DNA from: Porticoccaceae bacterium LTM1
GTDB lineage: Bacteria > Pseudomonadota > Gammaproteobacteria > Pseudomonadales > Porticoccaceae
Direction: 5' to 3'
Length of the DNA: 64,000 bases
Assembly (NCBI GenBank): GCA_030252795.1
Contig: CP127080.1
Span: 1,562,501 to 1,626,500, forward strand
Below are positions 1 to 8,992 of the stretch, piece by piece. The number at the start of each line of letters is the position of its first letter. Positions within the stretch are counted from its first letter, which is position 1. Made by a program: the position numbers and the translations under genes. A model generated the notes under the pieces. The model was not told the origin of the DNA. It made no database searches and saw nothing but the letters and a program-made list of their open reading frames with translations.

Positions 1-1173
1 GTTGAAGCCCGCAATATGCCGATGGAGCTCGCACTTTTACCTGTAGTAGAAAGTGCTTTCGACCCGTTTGCCTACTCCAACAGCCATGCCGCCGGGCTTT
101 GGCAGTTTATCCCTGGAACAGCCGAGCGTTTTGGCCTTGAGCGTAACTGGTGGTATGAGGGACGCCGTGACGTGGTCGCTGCAACGACAGCTGCCCTGGA
201 TTATCTTGAATACCTGAATGGCCTGTTTGATGGCGACTGGTTGCTTGCCCTTGCGGCATACAACAGCGGTGAGGGGACAGTTCGCAGAGCCGTAAAACGT
301 AACAAAGACGCAGGAAAACCCACCGATTATTGGTCTCTGAAGCTGCCAAAAGAGACTTCTGCCTACGTGCCACAACTACTTGCAGTCAGTGAAATAGTTT
401 TTGCTCCCGACAACTACAATATTTCACTCTATGAAATTGCAGATGCACCCTATTTTGAGCCGGTTAACCTTGAAGGTCAGCTGGATCTCGCCCTGGCAGC
501 AGAAATGGCAGGACTTGATACCAAAGAGTTGTATCTACTGAATCCAGCCTACAACAGACTTTCCACCGCCTCGTGCGCGGACCATCGGTTGCTGCTTCCC
601 GTAACAAGTGTTGAGCAGTTCGAAGTCAAGCTGGCCCAGCTTCCCAAGGAGCAATGGGTCGCAATTCGTGAATATATCGTAAAGCCTGGTGACAGCCTCA
701 GCCGTATCGCATCTAACAATAAAGTCAGCGTTAAAGAGCTGAGACGCGAGAATAGCCTGAAAAACGACCTGATTCGCGTTGGGCAGGTAATTAAGATACC
801 GGGAGCTGGTGGTGCCGCCCCCCTTACAGCGTCGCACAGCAGCTTTTACACGGTTCGCAATGGCGATTCACTCTGGGAAATCGCAAGAGCTCATGATGTA
901 AGGGTCAAAAATCTGCAAGCCTGGAACAATTTGGCTCCCGGCGATGTAATTCGCCCCGGTCAGCAATTGCAGGTAAGTGCAGCCACACCTGAGAGTTTCA
1001 GCGTTAATCGCAAAGTGAATTACAAGGTTCGTCGTGGTGATTCACTTGCTCGCATAGCTAATAAGTTCAATATCAGGGTAAACGACATCATCTCCTGGAA
1101 TAAAATTAATCCGAAGAAATATTTGCAACCAGGCCAGCGTTTGACCCTGTTTGTAGATATACAAAAGATCTGA
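1..1173 (+). CDS. mltD: Membrane-bound lytic murein transglycosylase D, 3' part
   Basis: The gene cleaves peptidoglycan glycan strands (1,6-anhydromuramic acid products) at the cell envelope. The reading frame is open from base 1, so the N-terminus (signal peptide, start of the lysozyme-like domain) lies outside the window. The visible part begins at the catalytic motif ALLPVVESAF (Glu is residue 17 of the fragment), followed by GLWQFIPGTA and the AAYNSGEG motif of the SLT fold. Three C-terminal LysM repeats follow, beginning YIVKPGDSL, FYTVRNGDSL and NYKVRRGDSL, which bind glycan. E. coli MltD usually has two LysM repeats, so three is slightly long. The stop is TGA at 1171-1173. An IS3 element begins 27 bases downstream, before the terminator the gene probably uses. 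Confidence 0.95.
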   Translation, partial: VEARNMPMELALLPVVESAFDPFAYSNSHAAGLWQFIPGTAERFGLERNWWYEGRRDVVAATTAALDYLEYLNGLFDGDWLLALAAYNSGEGTVRRAVKRNKDAGKPTDYWSLKLPKETSAYVPQLLAVSEIVFAPDNYNISLYEIADAPYFEPVNLEGQLDLALAAEMAGLDTKELYLLNPAYNRLSTASCADHRLLLPVTSVEQFEVKLAQLPKEQWVAIREYIVKPGDSLSRIASNNKVSVKELRRENSLKNDLIRVGQVIKIPGAGGAAPLTASHSSFYTVRNGDSLWEIARAHDVRVKNLQAWNNLAPGDVIRPGQQLQVSAATPESFSVNRKVNYKVRRGDSLARIANKFNIRVNDIISWNKINPKKYLQPGQRLTLFVDIQKI

Positions 1174-1199
1174 TTATCTCTTCCAGATAATAATTCCAG

Positions 1200-1226
1200 T
1201 GTCTTGTCCTGATATAGGTTGACACT
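1200..1226 (+). repeat. IS3 element inverted repeat (orfB side)
   Basis: It begins TGTCTTGTCCTGA and ends GTTGACACT. About 21 of 27 bases match the reverse complement of 2479-2505. The preceding CAG is the target duplication. Confidence 0.9.
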
Positions 1227-1229
1227 ATT

Positions 1230-2027
1230 TCAGGTTAAAAACGCCCGATGGACTTCCTCGGGCGTTTTGTATTTTAGGGCCATGTGTGGCCGCTGTTTAT
1301 TGTATAGCTCTATAGACTCTTCCACCATGATGGCAGCCTGATCAAGATTTTCAGGTTTCACCGTCAGATATTCTGTCTTCAATATCCCGTTCACTCTTTC
1401 AGCAAGCGCATTTTGATAACAGTCATACCCATCTGTCATGGAGCAGTGCACCTTATGTTTCTCGTGTTCAGCCTGATATAACTTAGAACAGTACTGGATC
1501 CCTCGATCTGAGTGATGGATTAGCTCACTCTCTCGACTACGCTCATGCAATGCCTTTTTGTACGCCCTCAATACCGATTCCGCCTTGAGGTCACCGTGCA
1601 CATGATGACCAACGATCTTCCGTGAGAAGGCGTCCGTAACCAGGCTCAGATAAGCCTCTCCCTGCTTGACGGGCAAATACGTAATATCAGCCACCCAAAC
1701 TTGCTCGGGCCCGGCAGCCTGCATCTGCTTTGGCCCTGCCTTCAGCAGGTTGGGGTGACACCAGAAGCGATGATTGCTCTGTGTTGTCTTATGGTAGGCA
1801 CGTCGCCTGTGAACCAATAATCGGTGCTGCTTTAGCAAGTCAAAGAGCCTGTCACGGCCTATAGTGAAGTCAGTTTGCGCCTTGAGCTGATACAAGAGCT
1901 TACGACCGCCCATTCGCGGGTGTCGTAGGCGTTCGTGCCGAACGAAAGCCAATATGGCCTCGCAAGATACGGTTTGCTGTTGAGCCCTTTGACGCTGTCG
2001 ATAGTAGGCCTGTCGACTGATGCCCAA
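1230..2027 (-). CDS. IS3 transposase OrfB, rve/DDE integrase domain
   Basis: This is the catalytic half of the IS3 transposase. It has the HTH_21-type region (HPRMGGRKLLYQL) and an integrase core with DDE residues in VWVADITYL, HHSDRGIQY and NALAERVNG. The TTG at 2027 could start translation. However, the frame is open upstream through KKASRQV... to the A AAA AAG heptamer at 2093-2099, and the conserved KACQILGISRQAYY stretch straddles the TTG. The functional product is therefore most likely an OrfAB fusion made by -1 frameshifting from orfA, as is known for this family. No internal stop or deletion is seen. Confidence 0.92.
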   Translation of the reverse strand: MGISRQAYYRQRQRAQQQTVSCEAILAFVRHERLRHPRMGGRKLLYQLKAQTDFTIGRDRLFDLLKQHRLLVHRRRAYHKTTQSNHRFWCHPNLLKAGPKQMQAAGPEQVWVADITYLPVKQGEAYLSLVTDAFSRKIVGHHVHGDLKAESVLRAYKKALHERSRESELIHHSDRGIQYCSKLYQAEHEKHKVHCSMTDGYDCYQNALAERVNGILKTEYLTVKPENLDQAAIMVEESIELYNKQRPHMALKYKTPEEVHRAFLT

Positions 2028-2050
2028 GATCTGGCAAGCCTTCGTGACGC

Positions 2051-2452
2051 TCAGTCCCGGGATTTGCTTGGCTTCGATGACTTGCCGTGAGGCTTTTTTG
2101 TCACGCTGACTCCGTAGTCCCTCTTCAGCACATCAACAACCGCCTCAAAAAAATCCGCTTTTTGTTGGGCCTCGGCGAGCTGTTGTTCAAGCTCTTTGAT
2201 CCGTTGCTCTGGAGTAAGTGGCCTTGGTTTCTCTGACATTGCTCGCTCTCCGCGGCAGCAGTGTGGTGTGCCTTTGGACCAATCTAGCCTACCGTGCTTG
2301 CGAAGCCAAACCAAAACCGTCGATCGCCCCTGAATACCATAACGACTCTGGGCTTGTTTGTAGGTCAATTCGCCATGCTCAACCTGGTCGACAACCGATA
2401 ATTTAAAAGCCAGGGAATAATCTTGCTGCGTGCGCTTAGTTGTTGATTTCAT
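2051..2452 (-). CDS. IS3 transposase OrfA, helix-turn-helix and leucine-zipper part
   Basis: This is the DNA-binding half of the IS3 transposase. The N-terminal HTH region includes YSLAFKLSVVDQVEHGELTY, and RIKELEQQLAEAQQKADFF is a coiled coil of the leucine-zipper type. I start at the ATG at 2452, which is preceded by GGAAAG; a TTG 12 bases upstream (2464) is possible. The tail after the slippery heptamer (KKPHGKSSKPSKSRD) is the termination product. The frame relation to orfB is -1. Confidence 0.9.
   Translation of the reverse strand: MKSTTKRTQQDYSLAFKLSVVDQVEHGELTYKQAQSRYGIQGRSTVLVWLRKHGRLDWSKGTPHCCRGERAMSEKPRPLTPEQRIKELEQQLAEAQQKADFFEAVVDVLKRDYGVSVTKKPHGKSSKPSKSRD
2093..2099 (-). other. 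Programmed -1 frameshift heptamer A AAA AAG in the IS3 transposase
   Basis: In the orfA frame the bases read ACA AAA AAG CCT. After a -1 slip they read AAA AAA GCC TCA CGG, which continues straight into the orfB frame. This is the classic IS3-family arrangement. Confidence 0.85.
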
Positions 2453-2478
2453 GTCACTTTCCAATTCGGTGATTGAAA

Positions 2479-2505
2479 AGTGTCAACGTTATTCAGGACG
2501 GGACA
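2479..2505 (-). repeat. IS3 element inverted repeat (orfA side)
   Basis: Read on the minus strand it begins TGTCCCGTCCTGA and ends GTTGACACT, matching the other end at 1200-1226. CAG follows at 2506-2508 as the target duplication. Confidence 0.9.
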
Positions 2506-2513
2506 CAGAGCAT

Positions 2514-2542
2514 AAAAAAAGCCCTCATTGAGGGCTTTTTTT
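2514..2542. terminator. Bidirectional intrinsic terminator between mltD and ppiD
   Basis: A run of seven A precedes the stem GCCCTC-ATT-GAGGGC, and seven T follow. It suits both the plus-strand mltD transcript, now interrupted by the IS, and the minus-strand ppiD transcript. Confidence 0.88.
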
Positions 2543-2558
2543 ATTTCTATCTCAGAAA

Positions 2559-4427
2559 TTACTGACGGGTTTTAATTTCTGCCGTATCCAGCAACCACTG
2601 TTGATAGTCCCGGATACTGCTTTCACCGGCATTTGTAACAAGGGTTTGCTCCAAAGCTTGTCGCTGCTCCAGCGGCAGGGAGTCAATTTCAGCGAACTCC
2701 ACTGAGGCCAACTCTACTATGAGATAGTCGCCATTGGCCTTTTTGATGCCAGCAACATTGCGCCCATCTTCTGTAACAGGCATTGCAAAAGCTTTTTGAC
2801 GAGCAGTTGCATCTACGTTACCGCCAGAGCGCTTGGTGTTGTGGCTAACCTGCCACTCGAGTGACTCCGCCTTGGCAACCGCTTCAACGCTCTCCCCGGC
2901 TTCAACTTGCTTGATCAGATCCTGACCTTTCTGTTCAACCAGAGCAGCTGCATTTTCCTTTTTGAGCTCAGCCAGCAACTCTTCGCGCACTTCTGTTAAC
3001 GGCTTGGTTCGCTGGGCTATACGCTCAAGAAGTTTAACCGTAACCGCACGGCCATCACCCAGCTCAACTACTTTACTGGCATAACCGGCGTTCAGAACGT
3101 CATCAGTGAATGCAGCGGTTACTACATCTTGATTTGCAGCGATGCCCTCACCACCCTCTCGAGAAAATGGTTCAGAGCGCTTCACCTCAAGACCAAGAGT
3201 CTCCGCTGGCTCCTGAAGGGTCTCGGCACCGAAGACGAGATCGCTAAGTTGTTTGACCGCTATGGCATATCTCTCGCTGGCAAGTTCGTTTCTCAGACTT
3301 TCGGCAATGCGATCCTTTTGCTCCTCAAAAACCGGCAGTTCTGCTTGTTCAACATCAGTTACCTTTAAAATGTGGATGCCACTCTCAGAGGTAACAGGTT
3401 GGGATAAATCACCAAGAGAAAGACTGGCCGCAGCTGTGGCAAGGGATTCTGGAAGAACTGACATGTCAATAAAGCCAAGATCACCACCTTGAGGGGCTGT
3501 ACCGGCATCTGTAGAGTACTCTTTGGCAACATCAGCGAACTCAGCACCTTCTGCCAACTTTGAGCTGACTTCATTCAGAAGCTCTTCATCCCCTTGTGGC
3601 AACAGGATGTGGGCCAGACGTTTTTGCTTTCCGCCAGACTCCTTGGCAATCTTCAATTCGGAATCAAAACGCTCACGAATCTGTTCTTCGCTAACCTCGT
3701 CCGCTTTAGCAAGATTGTCTTTATCAAGCTCCAGGTATTCAACAACTAACTGCTCTGGCACCACCAGCTGACCTTTCTTTTCGTCATAGCGGGCCTGAAG
3801 CTGTTCTTCGGATACTTCAACAGTCTCAATCAGTGGCTCGACAGGAATAGTCAGGTAATAGAAATCCCTGGTCTGTTCAGCAACTGCTGCGTTCAGTGAC
3901 ATCTCTTCACTGGTAACAAACTCACTGGCAGTAACACCTTGAACAAATTGACCACCCAGGTAATCGTTGCGTATTTGCGTACGATAGGAACTGGCCGTCT
4001 GGCCCATTTGGTTCATGATGTAGTTGAATGATTCTTTATCAAATTCACCGTCGCGCTGGAATGCCGGCGTATCCATTATGGCTTGCTGAACACTTGATTC
4101 AGCAACGCTCATTCCATGCTCATTTGCTGCACCGGTGATGAGTTTCTGGGTTACAAGCTGATTTAAGACCTGGCCTCGAAGACGGTTGTCATCAAAAAAC
4201 CTGAGCATTTCTTCGCCAAATTGAGCCGCGATCATTTGACGCTGCAAGAGGATACCGCGCTGCAACTCAAGATCGGTTATTTTTTCACCATTCACCTCGG
4301 CCACCTCAGGGCTGCCGCCTGAGCGCAGGAAAAAGTTGTCTACGCCGGTAAGAGCAAAGGGGATGGCGATAATTACAACGAGAATTAAACCAATTCCTTT
4401 GAGGTTGTCGCGCATATTCTGAAGCAT
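2559..4427 (-). CDS. ppiD: Peptidyl-prolyl isomerase D, periplasmic folding factor
   Basis: PpiD is an inner-membrane-anchored periplasmic chaperone that assists proteins leaving the Sec translocon. The 622-residue protein matches the usual length. It has a short cytoplasmic N-terminus, one membrane anchor (GIGLILVVIIAIPFALTGV), a SurA-like N-terminal chaperone region, and a parvulin domain at about residues 260-355 (KRLAHILLPQ, GGDLGFI, SGIHILKV). A second, degenerate C-terminal region follows. The ATG at 4427 has AAGAG upstream. It lies downstream of hupB, as in E. coli (lon-hupB-ppiD), but the hupB terminator at 4462-4493 separates them. Confidence 0.96.
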   Translation of the reverse strand: MLQNMRDNLKGIGLILVVIIAIPFALTGVDNFFLRSGGSPEVAEVNGEKITDLELQRGILLQRQMIAAQFGEEMLRFFDDNRLRGQVLNQLVTQKLITGAANEHGMSVAESSVQQAIMDTPAFQRDGEFDKESFNYIMNQMGQTASSYRTQIRNDYLGGQFVQGVTASEFVTSEEMSLNAAVAEQTRDFYYLTIPVEPLIETVEVSEEQLQARYDEKKGQLVVPEQLVVEYLELDKDNLAKADEVSEEQIRERFDSELKIAKESGGKQKRLAHILLPQGDEELLNEVSSKLAEGAEFADVAKEYSTDAGTAPQGGDLGFIDMSVLPESLATAAASLSLGDLSQPVTSESGIHILKVTDVEQAELPVFEEQKDRIAESLRNELASERYAIAVKQLSDLVFGAETLQEPAETLGLEVKRSEPFSREGGEGIAANQDVVTAAFTDDVLNAGYASKVVELGDGRAVTVKLLERIAQRTKPLTEVREELLAELKKENAAALVEQKGQDLIKQVEAGESVEAVAKAESLEWQVSHNTKRSGGNVDATARQKAFAMPVTEDGRNVAGIKKANGDYLIVELASVEFAEIDSLPLEQRQALEQTLVTNAGESSIRDYQQWLLDTAEIKTRQ

Positions 4428-4461
4428 GGAAATCTCTTTATTCTTTCAAACTCTAATAATG

Positions 4462-4493
4462 AAAAAGGTGCATCAACGCTGATGCACCTTTTT
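4462..4493 (-). terminator. Intrinsic terminator downstream of hupB
   Basis: The 9-bp perfect stem GGTGCATCA-ACGC-TGATGCACC is flanked by A5 and T5. It ends the hupB transcript before ppiD. Confidence 0.85.
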
Positions 4494-4554
4494 GCTGTCG
4501 CCAAAGTTGTTAAGAAAAATCCACTAACAACTCTTGGCGTCATTGAAAAACGAC

Positions 4555-4827
4555 TTAGTTTACAGCGTCTTTCAGCGCTTTACCTGGCTTGAAGCTAGGT
4601 ACGTTTGCAGCAGCAATCTGGATTTCAGCACCAGTTTGTGGGTTGCGGCCAGTACGAGCAGCACGCTGTTTTACAGAGAAAGTACCAAAGCCAACCAGAG
4701 AAACCTGGTCACCCTTTTTCAGGGCTTCAGTAACAGCGGAAGTGGCAGCATCCAGCGCACGGCCCGCAGAAGCTTTAGAAATGTCCGCAGCAGCGGCGAT
4801 AGTATCGATCAATTCTGATTTGTTCAC
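4555..4827 (-). CDS. hupB: DNA-binding protein HU-beta
   Basis: HU is a small dimeric nucleoid protein that bends DNA. The 90-residue product starts [18 protein letters not shown] and carries the family signature [20 protein letters not shown] in the DNA-gripping arm. The full length is normal. It sits between lon and ppiD as in E. coli and has its own promoter (4958-4986) and terminator (4462-4493), so it is a single-gene transcript. The IHF alternative is disfavoured by the HU-type N-terminus and the lon-hupB-ppiD context. Confidence 0.97.
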   Translation of the reverse strand: MNKSELIDTIAAAADISKASAGRALDAATSAVTEALKKGDQVSLVGFGTFSVKQRAARTGRNPQTGAEIQIAAANVPSFKPGKALKDAVN

Positions 4828-4957
4828 TTGTGAACCCCTTTTTTATTTATCAAGGCTTTTGAGTAATGGTTTGTTATGTCAATTTATTTGCTGACTGATT
4901 TCCCAAACCTGTAGTGTAAATACGCTCCCTGGATGCACGCATTCACTGGCGGGGAAA

Positions 4958-4986
4958 TTTATACCAACAGTATTCATAGCGGTCAA
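4958..4986 (-). promoter_or_regulatory. Sigma-70 promoter of hupB
   Basis: On the minus strand, TTGACC (4986-4981) and TATAAA (4963-4958) are separated by exactly 17 bases. This lies about 130 bases upstream of the hupB ATG, leaving a long leader. Confidence 0.75.
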
Positions 4987-5004
4987 GCACAACCCACACA
5001 AATA

Positions 5005-7434
5005 TTAGTGTGTGGGCATGCGGTCTGACACTGAATCATCTTTTCCCGAGCCGGCGCTTGACTTATCAGAAGATGCATATTCTTCATCCGTCAACGCTTC
5101 TGGCATATTTTGCAGGGCTATAGCCAGAACCTCATCAACCCATTGAACCGGTTGAATATCAAGGTCCGCTTTTATGTTGTCCGGGATCTCTTTCAGATCG
5201 CGCTCATTCTCTTTAGGAATGATCACAGTAGTGATACCACCACGGTGAGCGGCCAACAGTTTTTCTTTGAGCCCCCCTATCCTAAGTACCTGACCTCTAA
5301 GGGTAATTTCCCCAGTCATGGCAACGTTTGCACGGACAGGAATGCCCGTCATTACCGAGACAAGCGCTGTGCACATGGCAATACCAGCACTGGGTCCATC
5401 TTTCGGTGTAGCACCCTCTGGAACGTGGATGTGTATGTCGTTGGTCTGGTGGAAATCCTTCTTAATACCCAAAGACTGGCCACGACTGCGTACAACTGTC
5501 AGGGCTGCCTGAATGGACTCCTGCATCACATCACCAAGCGAACCGGTTTTAATTACTACACCTTTTCCCGGTACTGCTGAGGTTTCAATGGTCAGCAATT
5601 CACCACCAACGGACGTCCATGCCAGCCCGGTTACCCTGCCAATCTGGTTTTGCTCTTCAGCTCGCCCAAAATCAAACTTCTGGACTCCCAGCAACCCTTC
5701 AAGATCCTTAGGTGCAATTTTACTGACCTTCGTGGAGCTTTCCTTGACATGCCTGGTTACCACTTTACGACAAACTTTCGCCAGCTCTCGCTCCAGGCCA
5801 CGAACCCCTGCCTCGCGAGTGTAGTAGCGGATAATATCGCGCAAGGTGGCTTCACTGACAGTCAATTCAGACTCTTTGAGGCCATTTGCCTTACACTGTT
5901 TTGGCAACAGGTAACGCTGGGCAATATTTACCTTTTCGTCCTCGGTATATCCGGGGATACGAATAACCTCCATGCGATCCAGTAGAGGTCCTGGAATATT
6001 CATGGAGTTTGCCGTGCAGATAAACATCACCTCAGAGAGGTCATAATCCACTTCGAGGTAGTGGTCATTGAAGTTGTGATTCTGCTCCGGGTCCAGGACT
6101 TCCAGCAGGGCCGACGCCGGATCGCCGCGATGATCCATACCGATTTTGTCAATTTCATCCAGCAAAAACAGCGGGTTTTTAACCCCGGTTTTCGACATTT
6201 TTTGAATCAACTTGCCGGGCAAGGAGCCAATATAGGTCCTGCGGTGACCACGGATTTCAGCTTCATCCCGAACGCCACCAAGTGACATTCGCACAAACTT
6301 ACGCCCGGTTGCCCTCGCGATAGATTCTCCCAGGGATGTTTTACCAACACCGGGAGGCCCCACGAGGCAAAGAACCGGCCCCTTGAGCTGCTTGACGCGT
6401 TTCTGGACTGCCAAAAACTCCAGGATACGCTCTTTAACCTCTTCAAGGCCGTAGTGCTCCTCGTTGAGAATACGGTCGGCACGCACGAGATCGTGGCGAA
6501 CCTTGCTGCGTTTTTTCCAGGGGACGCTGATCATCCACTCGATGTAGCCACGCACAACCGATGCTTCAGCAGACATCGGCGACATCATTTTCAGTTTATT
6601 GAGTTCAGCCTGGGTTTTTTCCAGTGCAGCTTGAGGCATGCCTGCCTGTTGAACTTTCTGTTCAAGAGCCTCGATTTCATTACTACCGTCGTCCATATCG
6701 CCAAGTTCTTTCTGAATGGCTTTCATCTGCTCATTCAGGTAGTACTCGCGCTGACTCTTTTCCATCTGTTTCTTGACGCGTCCACGGATACGCTGCTCTA
6801 TCTGGAATAGGTCAATTTCGGACTCCATCAGTGCCAGCAAGTGTTCAATCCTTGCCTTCTCATCAGCAATTTCCAGCACTTCCTGCTTCTGCTCCAGTGC
6901 CAGGGTCATGTGAGCAGCAATGGTATCGGCAAGACGGCTTGGCTCATCAATGCCAGCCAAGGTGGAAACTACTTCCGATGGGATTTTTTTACTGAGGTTT
7001 ACATACTGCTCAAACTGGTTAATGACTGAGCGTATCAGAGCATCTGCTTCACGAGGGTCAAGATCGTCTGATTTAAGTTCAGTGTATTCAGCCTGAAAAT
7101 AGCCATCTTCTTCTCTTACGGAGTCGATATGCACACGGGTGCCGCCTTCAACGAGTACCTTGACTGTACCGTCGGGCAGCTTGAGTAACTGGAGAACAGT
7201 GGAGACTGTTCCAACCTGATAGATATCTTCTACTTTCGGATCATCATCCGCTGCGTTCTTCTGGGCAACGAGCAAGATTTGCTTGTGCTCAGCCATCGCC
7301 TGCTCAAGCGCCTGGATCGACTTTTCCCGGCCAACGAACAGGGGGATAACCATGTGGGGATATACAACTACATCGCGCAAAGGCAACAGCGGCAATGTTT
7401 GCAGCTCAGAATCGTAACTGGTGTCTTGTCCCAT
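5005..7434 (-). CDS. lon: ATP-dependent protease Lon
   Basis: Lon degrades misfolded and regulatory proteins in the cytoplasm. I start at the ATG at 7434 (MGQDTSYDSELQ), which has TGAGG six bases upstream, giving 809 residues. An upstream in-frame start at 7506 would lie inside the promoter. Domains are the N-terminal LON substrate-binding domain, the AAA+ ATPase (Walker A GPPGVGKT, Walker B LFLLDEIDK) and the serine-lysine protease domain with Ser682 in KDGPSAGIAM and Lys723 in IGGLKEKLL, very close to E. coli numbering. The C-terminal tail is rich in Ser and Asp. A sigma-32-like promoter lies at 7480-7507. Confidence 0.97.
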   Translation of the reverse strand: MGQDTSYDSELQTLPLLPLRDVVVYPHMVIPLFVGREKSIQALEQAMAEHKQILLVAQKNAADDDPKVEDIYQVGTVSTVLQLLKLPDGTVKVLVEGGTRVHIDSVREEDGYFQAEYTELKSDDLDPREADALIRSVINQFEQYVNLSKKIPSEVVSTLAGIDEPSRLADTIAAHMTLALEQKQEVLEIADEKARIEHLLALMESEIDLFQIEQRIRGRVKKQMEKSQREYYLNEQMKAIQKELGDMDDGSNEIEALEQKVQQAGMPQAALEKTQAELNKLKMMSPMSAEASVVRGYIEWMISVPWKKRSKVRHDLVRADRILNEEHYGLEEVKERILEFLAVQKRVKQLKGPVLCLVGPPGVGKTSLGESIARATGRKFVRMSLGGVRDEAEIRGHRRTYIGSLPGKLIQKMSKTGVKNPLFLLDEIDKIGMDHRGDPASALLEVLDPEQNHNFNDHYLEVDYDLSEVMFICTANSMNIPGPLLDRMEVIRIPGYTEDEKVNIAQRYLLPKQCKANGLKESELTVSEATLRDIIRYYTREAGVRGLERELAKVCRKVVTRHVKESSTKVSKIAPKDLEGLLGVQKFDFGRAEEQNQIGRVTGLAWTSVGGELLTIETSAVPGKGVVIKTGSLGDVMQESIQAALTVVRSRGQSLGIKKDFHQTNDIHIHVPEGATPKDGPSAGIAMCTALVSVMTGIPVRANVAMTGEITLRGQVLRIGGLKEKLLAAHRGGITTVIIPKENERDLKEIPDNIKADLDIQPVQWVDEVLAIALQNMPEALTDEEYASSDKSSAGSGKDDSVSDRMPTH

Positions 7435-7479
7435 AATAAACCTCAATACTGCGTGCGCATGGCACTGGACTTTACTGTG

Positions 7480-7507
7480 ATATGGGGATTGAAGGCTGGA
7501 AAACAAG
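7480..7507 (-). promoter_or_regulatory. Sigma-32-type heat-shock promoter upstream of lon
   Basis: On the minus strand, CTTGTTT (7507-7501), a 13-base spacer and CCCCATAT (7487-7480) fit the RpoH consensus CTTGAAA / CCCCATNT. It lies 45 bases upstream of the chosen lon ATG. Lon is a known heat-shock gene in E. coli. Confidence 0.7.
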
Positions 7508-7570
7508 GATAGCCCAAAAACTTATTATCCTTAAATTGTTCATTGCAGCCATTGTTTTATTGGCAAAAGA

Positions 7571-7604
7571 CATAAAAAAAGAGCCAAGCGGCTCTTTTTT
7601 TATG
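7571..7604. terminator. Intrinsic terminator downstream of clpX
   Basis: The perfect palindrome has 15-base arms around AAGC, with core stem GAGCC/GGCTC flanked by A7 and T7. It ends the clpP-clpX transcript about 15 bases after the clpX stop and insulates lon. Confidence 0.88.
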
Positions 7605-7617
7605 TTTCGGCAAGGCG

Positions 7618-8901
7618 TTACTCCTTGCTCGCAGTCTTCTGCTTTTCAGCCTGCTCGTAAACGAGTATTGGATCCGACTCACCATTTACGACTGATGCGT
7701 CAATAACCACTTTGCGTACATGGTCTTTAGATGGGATCTCATACATTGTCTCAAGCAGGGTGTTCTCCATGATGGAGCGCAAACCGCGTGCACCCGTCTT
7801 GCGAGCCAGAGCCTTTTCGGCAATTGCCTCAAGAGCATCGGGGCGTATGTCAAGTTCAACTCCTTCCATTTCAAACAAGGCGCTGTACTGTTTGATCAGT
7901 GAGTTTTTCGGTTCAACCAGAATGCTTACTAATGCATCCTTGTCGAGTTCCTCCAGTGTGGCTGCAACCGGCAAACGGCCCACAAACTCGGGTATGAGAC
8001 CGTAACGCACGAGATCATCCGGCTCGAGATCGGCCAGTGTAGCGCCAATGCTCTGGGTTTCTGCCTTGGATTTAACCTCGGCACTGAAGCCAATACCACC
8101 CTTCTCGGATCGATCACGAATTACCTTCTCAAGGCCTGCGAACGCTCCACCGCAGACAAACAGGATATTTGAGGTATCAACCTGCAAAAATTCCTGCTGT
8201 GGGTGCTTGCGGCCACCCTGAGGTGGAACGGAAGCAACAGTACCCTCGATAAGCTTTAACAGAGCTTGCTGAACGCCTTCTCCAGACACATCCCTGGTGA
8301 TAGACGGGTTGTCTGACTTGCGCGAGATCTTGTCAATTTCATCAATGTAGACAATGCCTCGTTGAGCTTTTTCGACGTCGTAATCACACTTCTGAAGCAG
8401 CTTCTGGATGATGTTTTCTACGTCTTCACCCACATAGCCGGCTTCCGTCAGTGTGGTGGCATCGGCAATGGTAAATGGCACATCAAGCAGGCGAGCAAGG
8501 GTTTCAGCCAGCAGCGTCTTACCGCTACCAGTCGGGCCCACCAGCAAAATATTGCTTTTACCCAGCTCTACCTCGCCGACACCTTTACCGCTGTTTTGCA
8601 GGCGTTTGTAGTGGTTGTATACCGCTACAGAAAGAATTTTCTTGGCACGCTTCTGGCCAATCACGTATTGATCAAGTGTTTGCTTGATTTCTTCCGGAGT
8701 TGGGAGTTTGTCCCGTGGAGACTCGCTGTCAGACTCCTGAATCTCCTCAGAGATGATGTCGTTGCACAGGTCAACGCACTCATCACAGATGAACACGGAC
8801 GGGCCCGCAATCAATTTGCGGACTTCGTGCTGGCTTTTTCCACAGAAAGAGCAATACAGCAGCTTGCCGCCATCACCCTCGTCTTTACTTTTGTCGGACA
8901 T
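7618..8901 (-). CDS. clpX: ClpX, ATPase subunit of the ClpXP protease
   Basis: ClpX unfolds tagged substrates and threads them into ClpP. The 427-residue protein has the N-terminal zinc-binding domain with Cys17, Cys20, Cys39 and Cys42. It also has Walker A GPTGSGKT, Walker [10 protein letters not shown], the pore-loop GYVGED, and an IGF ClpP-docking tripeptide in [10 protein letters not shown], so it should pair with the adjacent ClpP. AGAGGG precedes the ATG. Gene order tig-clpP-clpX-lon is the standard gammaproteobacterial one. Confidence 0.97.
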   Translation of the reverse strand: MSDKSKDEGDGGKLLYCSFCGKSQHEVRKLIAGPSVFICDECVDLCNDIISEEIQESDSESPRDKLPTPEEIKQTLDQYVIGQKRAKKILSVAVYNHYKRLQNSGKGVGEVELGKSNILLVGPTGSGKTLLAETLARLLDVPFTIADATTLTEAGYVGEDVENIIQKLLQKCDYDVEKAQRGIVYIDEIDKISRKSDNPSITRDVSGEGVQQALLKLIEGTVASVPPQGGRKHPQQEFLQVDTSNILFVCGGAFAGLEKVIRDRSEKGGIGFSAEVKSKAETQSIGATLADLEPDDLVRYGLIPEFVGRLPVAATLEELDKDALVSILVEPKNSLIKQYSALFEMEGVELDIRPDALEAIAEKALARKTGARGLRSIMENTLLETMYEIPSKDHVRKVVIDASVVNGESDPILVYEQAEKQKTASKE

Positions 8902-8992
8902 ATAAAACCCTCTGCCCCGATACTACGAATTTCTTATAATTCAGGGACTTATAAAAAAATCAAATCAAACTTCTAAAGCGAGACTAGCGATT

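Larger units (their letters stand above)
1200..2505 (-). mobile_element. Complete IS3-family insertion sequence
   Basis: A 1306-bp element is bounded by imperfect inverted repeats of about 27 bp (1200-1226 and 2479-2505). The ends are TGTC and GACA, as is usual for the IS3 family. The trinucleotide CAG occurs at 1197-1199 and again at 2506-2508, which is a 3-bp target-site duplication. Inside are orfA and orfB on the minus strand, in -1 relation, with an A AAA AAG slippery heptamer. All parts look intact, so the copy could be active. It separates mltD from the terminator at 2514-2542. Confidence 0.93.
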
